DNA of 5,839 nt from an uncultured Collinsella sp. (lineage in GTDB: Bacteria > Actinomycetota > Coriobacteriia > Coriobacteriales > Coriobacteriaceae), in assembly GCA_900543945.1 (NCBI GenBank), contig UQTN01000116.1:1-5839 (forward strand), given 5' to 3'. The notes beneath the pieces are model-generated. The model did not search any database, was not told the DNA's origin, and saw nothing but the letters and a program-made list of their open reading frames with translations. Every line of letters starts with the position of its first letter. The first letter of the stretch is position 1. Shown piece after piece: positions 1-4,553 of the stretch. The position numbers and the translations under genes were made by a program.

Positions 1-244
1 GCACCACGTCGACGCCCTCGGAGGCAAAGCTCTCGTCGCGGGTAAGCACGATATTGCGGCGGTTCTTGAGCGGACGCCCACCGGGAAAACTCAGCAGGTT
101 CTTGCGTCCCATAATAACCGGGCAACCATTGGTGCACGCCACAAAATGGCGCATGTCGGCGCGATTGGACACCACCATGTCGCCCTCGCACCCAATGCCC
201 CAATCGTCACACACGGCAACGATGGCAGAAAGCTTACACGTCAT
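1..244 (-). CDS. folA: Dihydrofolate reductase, N-terminal part (cut by window edge)
   Basis: It reduces dihydrofolate to tetrahydrofolate with NADPH in the cytosol, regenerating the cofactor used up by the neighbouring thymidylate synthase. The window holds 81 residues, about half of a usual enzyme of roughly 160; the gene continues past the left edge. Visible family marks are the opening strand LSAIVAV (5-11), WGIG (15-18) in the mobile-loop region, an acidic D30 in RADMRHF where the catalytic Asp of the family lies, PVIMGRK (42-48), SFPGGRPL (52-59) and RRNIVLTRD (62-70). The ATG at 244-242 is chosen because an AGGTGA Shine-Dalgarno lies about 6 bases upstream and overlaps the thyA stop codon; the gap to thyA is 9 bases, so the two are almost certainly cotranscribed. 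Two usually conserved spots differ: the Pro-Trp before the catalytic Asp is Val-Val (24-25), and GRKT reads GRKN (46-49). The assignment is secure, but these changes suggest a divergent subtype. Confidence 0.93.
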   Translation of the reverse strand, partial: MTCKLSAIVAVCDDWGIGCEGDMVVSNRADMRHFVACTNGCPVIMGRKNLLSFPGGRPLKNRRNIVLTRDESFASEGVDVV

Positions 245-253
245 GAGCGTCAC

Positions 254-1102
254 CTACACCGCAATGGGGATGTTCTTGACCTGCGGGCCGTGCTCGTAGC
301 CCTCGACGATGAGGTCATCGGTCGTAAACGCGTAAAAATCATGCACGTCGGGGTTAAGCGTTACCTTAGGCGCCGCAAACTGCGGACGCTCGATAAGCTC
401 GCGGACGATATTGATATGACGGTCGTAAATGTGGGCATCGGCAATCACATGCAGCAGCTCACCGGGAATCATATCGACCGACTGTGCGACCATCATCAGC
501 AAGATGGCGTACTGGCACACATTCCAGTTGTTCGCGGCCAAAATGTCCTGACTGCGCTGGTTGAGAATCATGTTGAGCGTGGGCTTATCGTCCTGCGGGC
601 GCTGCGTGACGTTATACGTCACGCTGTAGGCGCACGGATACAGGTGCATCTCGGAAAGGTCGCTAAACACGTACGTGTTGGTCATGATGCGGCGGCTGTA
701 CGGCGTATGCTTAAGGTCGTACAGTACGCGGTCCATCTGGTCAAAGTCGCCCTCGGCATAATGGCTTTTCTGGCCAATTTGGTACCCGTAGGCCTTGCCG
801 ATGGAACCGGTCTCATCGGCCCACTCGTCCCAAATATGGCTGTTGAGGTCATGTACGTTATTGGACTTCTTTTGATAGATCCACAGGATCTCGTCCATCG
901 CAGACTTAAGAGCCGTGCGGCGCAGCGTAAGCGCAGGGAACTCCTCGCGCAGGTCGTAGCGCGCCGTGACGCCAAAGTTTTTAATGGTATAGGCAGGGGT
1001 GCCGTCCTCCCACACCGGGCGGACCTTTTGGCCCTCGGTGGTGGTGCCATGGTCCAAGATATCGCGGCACATGGTTACAAACTGTTGATCAGCTTTGCTC
1101 AT
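254..1102 (-). CDS. thyA: Thymidylate synthase (ThyA)
   Basis: It methylates dUMP to dTMP using 5,10-methylene-tetrahydrofolate and releases dihydrofolate; it is a cytosolic dimer in de novo thymidylate synthesis. The product has 282 residues, within the usual 260-320. Visible motifs are EILWIYQ (71-77), IGKAYGYQI (101-109), YSRRIM (135-140), which supplies phosphate-binding arginines, the catalytic loop LYPCAYSVTY (154-163) with nucleophile C157, NQRSQD (181-186) where many relatives have QRSCD or QRSxD, NNWNVCQYA (191-199) containing the uracil-binding Asn region, and DAHIYDRH (222-229) with the His and Tyr that contact the deoxyribose. The protein ends IPIAV, close to the conserved C-terminal tail that closes over the active site. 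The start at 1102-1100 is fixed by a strong AGGAGGG (1106-1112) a few bases upstream; the reading frame stays open much further up, but only as a shadow of the gene on the other strand. folA follows after 9 bases. Its promoter should lie between 1113 and 1200. Confidence 0.97.
   Translation of the reverse strand: MSKADQQFVTMCRDILDHGTTTEGQKVRPVWEDGTPAYTIKNFGVTARYDLREEFPALTLRRTALKSAMDEILWIYQKKSNNVHDLNSHIWDEWADETGSIGKAYGYQIGQKSHYAEGDFDQMDRVLYDLKHTPYSRRIMTNTYVFSDLSEMHLYPCAYSVTYNVTQRPQDDKPTLNMILNQRSQDILAANNWNVCQYAILLMMVAQSVDMIPGELLHVIADAHIYDRHINIVRELIERPQFAAPKVTLNPDVHDFYAFTTDDLIVEGYEHGPQVKNIPIAV
604..624. repeat. Short perfect inverted repeat inside thyA
   Basis: The arms GCGTGACGT (604-612) and ACGTCACGC (616-624) are perfect reverse complements around a three-base TAT loop. 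The element lies in the codons just after catalytic Cys157 (SVTYNVT). The repeated V-T codons on either side of Y-N may explain it by protein constraint alone, so a structural or regulatory role is not shown. Confidence 0.45.
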
Positions 1103-1136
1103 TGACCCTCCTGTCAGTCGCCTACAAGCGAGATTC

Positions 1137-1165
1137 ATTGTAGCCCAGGCGCACGCGGCCCCACA
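1137..1165 (-). promoter_or_regulatory. Possible thyA-folA promoter (-10 only is convincing)
   Basis: On the minus strand a TACAAT hexamer (1142-1137) lies about 35 bases upstream of the thyA start and would give a leader of roughly 28 bases carrying the AGGAGGG. The -35 window at about 1160-1165 is G-rich and has no good match to TTGACA, so either the promoter is activator-dependent or weak, or the true promoter is elsewhere. Low confidence. Confidence 0.3.
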
Positions 1166-1185
1166 GCCCAAACATAAGCCCTCAT

Positions 1186-1205
1186 TTTCTGACATATGCC
1201 AGAAA
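1186..1205. promoter_or_regulatory. Palindromic operator-like site 1
   Basis: TTTCTGACATATGCCAGAAA is a 20-bp inverted repeat with a single mismatched pair (TTTCTGACAT against TTTCTGGCAT). Its centre is at 1195/1196, just upstream of the predicted -35 of the rightward gene and about 85 bp upstream of the thyA start codon. The ctGACATATG half is shared with site 2. This is typical of a binding site for a dimeric helix-turn-helix protein; the binding protein is not known, and the adjacent DUF134 protein is the obvious candidate. Confidence 0.6.
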
Positions 1206-1209
1206 TCCC

Positions 1210-1237
1210 TTGCGCAAATCCACACGTTCGCTATTCT
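1210..1237 (+). promoter_or_regulatory. Putative promoter of the DUF134-NifX gene
   Basis: TTGCGC (1210-1215) and TATTCT (1232-1237) are separated by 16 bp and would place the transcript start near 1244, inside palindrome 2 and about 25 bases ahead of the ATG. The -35 is only a half match to the consensus. Support comes from position: the two palindromes bracket these elements exactly as repressor sites would. Confidence 0.4.
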
Positions 1238-1242
1238 ATTGT

Positions 1243-1254
1243 TGACATATGTCA
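1243..1254. promoter_or_regulatory. Palindromic operator-like site 2
   Basis: TGACATATGTCA is a perfect 12-bp palindrome centred at 1248/1249, five bases before the Shine-Dalgarno of the rightward gene and overlapping its likely transcript start. It repeats the core of site 1 (TGACATATGCCA) with a centre-to-centre distance of 53 bp, close to five turns of B-DNA, so both sites would face the same side of the helix. A repressor bound here would block transcription initiation or early elongation. Confidence 0.62.
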
Positions 1255-1268
1255 GATTAGGAGAGTGT

Positions 1269-2033
1269 ATGGCAGGAAGACGCGAAAAATTACGTCGAGT
1301 TGGGATCATCCCCGAATATCGCGGTTTTACCCCCGATGGCCTTGCCAGCGGAGACGCCATCGACATGACGGTCGACGAACTCGAGGTGCTGCGTCTGTGC
1401 GACCTGGAGGGCCTCAACCAGGAGACAGTCGCCCAGCAAATGGGTATCGCTCGTGCCACCGTAGCGGCCATCTGCAGCCGCGCGCATCGCAAGGTGGCAA
1501 ACGCGCTGGTCAATGGTCGGGCTCTTATTATCGAGGGCGGCAATATCGTGTACTCCCCTATCACCACGACGACGGCCACATGGCCAGCAAAGGAGGTCGG
1601 CACCATGAGGGTGGCAACGACGTACGACAACGGCAACATCTTTATGCACTTTGGCCGCAGCGAGCAGTTCAAGATCTATGACATCCAGGACGGCAAGGTG
1701 CTCAACGAGCAGGTCGTAGGCACCGGCGGCACCGGTCACGGCGCCCTAGCGGGCCTGCTCGCCAACGGCAGCGTCGACACGCTCATCTGCGGAGGCATCG
1801 GCGGTGGCGCTATCAACGCGCTTGCTCAAGCCGGCATCACCGTCTATGCGGGAGCCCAGGGCAGCTGCGATGCGTGCGTCGAGGCCCTCATTGCCGGCAC
1901 GCTCGCACAGAACGGCGAGGCCACGTGCGGCTGCCACGGCCATGACCACGAGCATTCCCATGAGCATGGCGAGTCCTGTGGCTGCCACGGCCATCACGAG
2001 CACGAGGGCCATGAGGGCTGCGGTTGCCACTAG
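1269..2033 (+). CDS. DUF134 HTH - NifX/NifB-type cluster-binding fusion with His/Cys-rich tail
   Basis: A 254-residue protein in three parts. Residues 1-96 match the DUF134 family: RRVGIIPEYRGFTP (9-22), the highly conserved MTVDELEVLRLCDLEGL (33-49), a helix-turn-helix at about 50-71 (ETVAQQMGIARATV) and RKVANALVNGRAL (74-86); this family is predicted to bind DNA. A Thr-rich linker follows (97-112). Residues 113-212 match the dinitrogenase iron-molybdenum cofactor (NifX/NifB C-terminal) family: MRVATTYDNG, MHFGRSEQFKIYDI (126-139), TGGTGHGALAGLLA (152-165), CGGIGGGA (174-181), with a CDAC pair (200-203). Residues 220-254 form a metal-binding tail with three CGCH motifs, 12 His and 6 Cys. The start is the ATG at 1269, five bases after AGGAG (1259-1263); an earlier in-frame ATG lies inside thyA and has no ribosome site. 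Domain assignment is firm; the role as a metal- or cluster-sensing transcription regulator acting on its own promoter is inference. No nif gene is nearby, so nitrogen fixation is not implied. Confidence 0.9.
   Translation: MAGRREKLRRVGIIPEYRGFTPDGLASGDAIDMTVDELEVLRLCDLEGLNQETVAQQMGIARATVAAICSRAHRKVANALVNGRALIIEGGNIVYSPITTTTATWPAKEVGTMRVATTYDNGNIFMHFGRSEQFKIYDIQDGKVLNEQVVGTGGTGHGALAGLLANGSVDTLICGGIGGGAINALAQAGITVYAGAQGSCDACVEALIAGTLAQNGEATCGCHGHDHEHSHEHGESCGCHGHHEHEGHEGCGCH
1589..1607 (+). promoter_or_regulatory. Internal ribosome binding site and ATG before the NifX-like domain
   Basis: AAAGGAGGT (1589-1597) is a nearly complete complement of the 3' end of 16S rRNA and lies 8 bases (from GGAGG) ahead of an in-frame ATG at 1605-1607. 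It is stronger than the site used at the gene's own start. Translation from here gives a 142-residue protein (1605-2033) beginning MRVATTYDNG, which looks like the normal start of stand-alone NifX-type proteins. It would keep the cluster-binding domain and the His/Cys tail but lack the DNA-binding domain. Confidence 0.65.
1926..2033 (+). repeat. In-frame 51-bp repeat encoding the CGCH metal-binding tail
   Basis: Two units start at 1926 and 1977, 51 bases (17 codons) apart, each opening with a CGCHGH-coding stretch. GGCTGCCACGGCCAT is identical at 1929-1943 and 1980-1994. A third partial CGCH unit starts at 2019 and ends at the stop codon. The units diverge after the first few codons but stay His/Glu/Gly-rich. 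The tail probably grew by tandem duplication. Confidence 0.75.
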
Positions 2034-2091
2034 CGGCAAAGACCCTGGCGCGAACGCACTTCCACGCGCGCAAACAAACGACGAACTAACG

Positions 2092-2129
2092 GCGAAGGCC
2101 GCCTGGAATACCATCCAGGCGGCCTTCGC
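2092..2129. terminator. Hairpin terminator between convergent genes
   Basis: GCGAAGGCCGCCTGGA (2092-2107) pairs perfectly with 2114-2129 around a six-base loop, a 16-bp GC-rich stem. It begins 58 bases after the stop of the rightward gene and lies 20 bases beyond the stop of ffh on the other strand. Neither side has a long T-tract; the minus-strand side reads CCGTTAGTTCG and the plus side has none. It probably ends both transcripts or protects their 3' ends; efficiency as an intrinsic terminator is uncertain. Confidence 0.75.
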
Positions 2130-2149
2130 TGCACTCGGCTAACCAGCCG

Positions 2150-3625
2150 TTACTTTTTATTACGCATCTGCGCTTCCATCTGGCGCAGCAGATCCATATC
2201 GGACTTGGGGCCGCCCATTCCCAGGCCGCCCATGCCGCCCAGGCCCATGGCATCCAGGCCGGGAATATTGGGCATGCGCATCTTTTTGCCCTTCTTACCC
2301 TTTTTGCCCTTCTTGCCACCAGCCTGTGCCTGATTGGCCATCGTGCGCATGCGGCCCATCATCTTATTCATCTCGCCCCACTGCTTCATAAGGCTGTTGA
2401 CCTCGGTGGGGGTTACGCCGGCGCCCTTGGCAATGCGGGCGCGGCGCTGGCCGTTGATGATGGAGGGACGCAGGCGCTCCTCCTTAGTCATCGACATGAT
2501 GATGGCCTCGTTCTTGTCGAAGATGCCCTCGTCCAGGTTGCCGCCCATCTGGTTGAGCGCACGCTGGCCGCCGGGGAGCATGCCCAGGATGCCCTTCATG
2601 CCGCCCATCTTCTTGACGGCCTTCATCTGGTCAAGCATGTCGTTCATGGTGAAGCCCTCGCGCAGCATGCGCTCGGCAGCCTCGAGCTGCTCGGCGTCGG
2701 CCGCCTCCTGGGCCTTCTCGATAATGCCGACAACATCGCCCATGCCCAAGATTCGCTTGGCCATACGATCAGGATAGAACGGCTCCAGCGAATCGGGTTT
2801 CTCGCCCATGCTCACGAACTTGATGGGCTTACCGGTCACCTGGCGCACGGAAAGTGCGCCGCCGCCACGGGCGTCGCCGTCGAGCTTGGAGATAATCACG
2901 CCGTCAAAGTCGGTGCGCTCGGCGAAGGTCGAAACGACGTTGACGATATCCTGGCCGGTCATGGCATCGACGACCATCAGCACCTGATCGGGCTTGACGG
3001 CCTTCTTGATGTCCACGGCCTCCTGCATCATCTGCTCGTCGATCTGCAGGCGACCGGCCGTATCGACGATGACCACGTCGCGCAGGTGGTCGACGGCCTC
3101 TTGGATGGCGCCCTTGGCGATATCGACCGGGTGCTCGCCGTCACCGCGGAAGACCGGCACGCCAATCTCGCCGCCAAGCGTGGCCAGCTGGTCGGCAGCG
3201 GCGGGACGGTAGACGTCGCACGCGGCGAGCAGCGGCGAGCGGCCCTGCTTCTTGAGCAGGTAGGCCAGCTTTACTGCCGCCGTGGTTTTACCGGAGCCCT
3301 GCAGGCCCACGAGCATGATGACATTGGGAATGCGGTTGCTAAAGACGAGCTTGCTCTCGGTGGAGCCGAGCATCTCGGTGAGCTCGTCAAGCACGATCTT
3401 GACGACGTTTTGTGCCGGCGACAGCGACTCCATGACCTCTGCGGTCATGCAGCGCTCCTTGGTCTTGGCGACGAACTCCTTGACAACCTTAAAGTTGACG
3501 TCGGCTTCGAGCAGCGCCATGCGAATATCGCGCATGGCCGAGGTGATGTCGGCCTCGGTCAGCTTACCCTTGCCGCGCAGGCGGTCAAATGTGTCATTGA
3601 GGCGATCGCTCAGAGAATCAAACAC
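2150..3625 (-). CDS. ffh: Signal recognition particle protein Ffh (SRP54)
   Basis: The GTPase of the signal recognition particle: with SRP RNA it binds signal sequences emerging from ribosomes and docks with FtsY at the membrane. The product has 491 residues, longer than the usual ~450. The N domain occupies about 1-95. The G domain carries GLQGSGKTT (107-115, P-loop), DVYRPAAADQL (137-147), DTAGR (188-192) and SKLDGDARGG (246-255). The methionine-rich M domain (about 300-430) contains GFTMNDMLDQM (324-334) and the RNA-binding segment NGQRRARIAKGAG (391-403). The extra length is a tail with a Lys-Gly block, GGKKGKKGKKGKK (437-449), then a Gly/Met-rich stretch. The start is GTG (3625-3623), not ATG, preceded by AAGGAG (3632-3637) six bases away; this site overlaps the ftsY stop. 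It is the last gene of the smc-ftsY-ffh unit, with the hairpin right after it. ylxM, which lies between ftsY and ffh in many Firmicutes, is absent. Confidence 0.98.
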   Translation of the reverse strand: MFDSLSDRLNDTFDRLRGKGKLTEADITSAMRDIRMALLEADVNFKVVKEFVAKTKERCMTAEVMESLSPAQNVVKIVLDELTEMLGSTESKLVFSNRIPNVIMLVGLQGSGKTTAAVKLAYLLKKQGRSPLLAACDVYRPAAADQLATLGGEIGVPVFRGDGEHPVDIAKGAIQEAVDHLRDVVIVDTAGRLQIDEQMMQEAVDIKKAVKPDQVLMVVDAMTGQDIVNVVSTFAERTDFDGVIISKLDGDARGGGALSVRQVTGKPIKFVSMGEKPDSLEPFYPDRMAKRILGMGDVVGIIEKAQEAADAEQLEAAERMLREGFTMNDMLDQMKAVKKMGGMKGILGMLPGGQRALNQMGGNLDEGIFDKNEAIIMSMTKEERLRPSIINGQRRARIAKGAGVTPTEVNSLMKQWGEMNKMMGRMRTMANQAQAGGKKGKKGKKGKKMRMPNIPGLDAMGLGGMGGLGMGGPKSDMDLLRQMEAQMRNKK

Positions 3626-3635
3626 TAGTCACTCC

Positions 3636-4553
3636 TTAATTGGACTCGCCCACCAGGGCGCGGCAGAAATCTTTGGCATTGAACTCCTGTAGGTCATCGA
3701 CCTGCTCGCCCACGCCCACGCGCAGAATCGGGAGCTTGAGCTTCTCGGCCACGGCCATGGCGATGCCGCCCTTTGCCGTACCGTCGAGCTTCGTCATGAT
3801 GATACCGTCCAGACCCAGCGCCTCGTTAAACTCGAGCGCCTGGTTCAGACCGTTCTGGCCGGTGGCGGCATCGATCACAAGCACGACCGAGACCGGCATG
3901 GGACCGGCGGCCATATTGGCGGCGCGCCTACGCGTCACGTTGACCACCTTGGCGAGCTCGCGCATGAGCTCGGGGCTCGTATGCAGACGACCGGCGGTGT
4001 CGATAAGCACCAGGTCGCTGCCGCGCCTGTCGGCCTCGTCGAGCACGTCGTAACAAACGCTCGCCGGGTCGGAGCCGCGGTCGCGCTTGATGACGGGAAC
4101 ACCGGCGCGCTGGCCCCACACATCGAGCTGCTCGATGGCGGCGGCGCGGAAGGTATCGGCCGAACCGATCACGACATTCTTGCCGCGGGAAGCCATGGCG
4201 CTCGCAATCTTGCCGACCGTCGTGGTCTTGCCGGCACCGTTGATGCCCACAAACAGCACGCAGCTCGGCGTATCGGAGAACGGATCGCGCTCGATGGGCA
4301 CAAAGTGCTGCTCAAGCTGCTCGGCCAGAGCGCGGCGAAGCTGCGGAGCGGTCTTGAGGTTCTTCTTGGCGGCCGTCTCGCGCAGGTCATCGGAGACCTG
4401 AATGGCGACCTCGGCACCCATGTCACCCATAACGAGGGTGTCCTCAAGGTCCTCCCAAAAGTCCTCGTCGACCTCGCCGCCAAAGTAGAAGACCTCGTTG
4501 AGGGCCTCGCGGCTGCGCTCAAGTCCGCGCGAGAGAGCGTCAAAGAATCCCAT
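3636..4553 (-). CDS. ftsY: Signal recognition particle receptor FtsY
   Basis: The membrane-associated receptor GTPase that pairs with Ffh, so that both hydrolyse GTP and hand the ribosome to the translocon. The product has 305 residues and is of the short kind: it lacks the long acidic A domain of the E. coli protein and starts directly with a short amphipathic helix, GFFDALSRGLERSREAL (2-18), a likely lipid contact. The N domain runs to about 95. GTPase motifs are GINGAGKTTT (103-112), DTFRAAAIEQL (133-143), DTAGR (185-189) and TKLDGTAKGG (254-263); GVGEQVDDLQEF (280-291) is characteristic of FtsY rather than Ffh. The ATG at 4553-4551 is preferred because it shares its A with the smc stop (TAATG) and begins with the family's usual GFF residues; another ATG 30 bases upstream would add 10 residues inside smc. 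There is no close Shine-Dalgarno (AAAGG lies some 14 bases away), so expression probably depends on coupling to smc translation. Confidence 0.97.
   Translation of the reverse strand: MGFFDALSRGLERSREALNEVFYFGGEVDEDFWEDLEDTLVMGDMGAEVAIQVSDDLRETAAKKNLKTAPQLRRALAEQLEQHFVPIERDPFSDTPSCVLFVGINGAGKTTTVGKIASAMASRGKNVVIGSADTFRAAAIEQLDVWGQRAGVPVIKRDRGSDPASVCYDVLDEADRRGSDLVLIDTAGRLHTSPELMRELAKVVNVTRRRAANMAAGPMPVSVVLVIDAATGQNGLNQALEFNEALGLDGIIMTKLDGTAKGGIAMAVAEKLKLPILRVGVGEQVDDLQEFNAKDFCRALVGESN

Noticed and set aside
146..1105. Long open frame (319 codons) on the plus strand
   Set aside because: It lies entirely antisense to thyA and part of folA, whose motifs are unmistakable; it has no ribosome site and no recognisable domain. 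GC-rich genes commonly leave such open antisense frames.
1095..1268. Earlier start (1095) for the DUF134-NifX gene
   Set aside because: It would begin inside thyA and translate the intergenic palindromes; the DUF134 family starts at the MAGRREK position and AGGAG precedes 1269.
1242..1270. TTGACA within palindrome 2 read as a -35 element
   Set aside because: A -10 at the proper distance would fall on the ATG itself, with no TATAAT-like match; the elements at 1210-1237 fit better.
1554..1604. Frameshift or sequencing error joining two separate genes
   Set aside because: The DUF134 and NifX-like domains are in one continuous frame with a sensible linker, so no frame change is needed. Lost-stop fusion remains possible as history.
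1103..1672. Upstream extension of the thyA frame to a 472-residue protein
   Set aside because: The added 190 residues run antisense through the divergent DUF134 gene and the intergenic region, and the strong AGGAGGG lies at the internal ATG at 1102.
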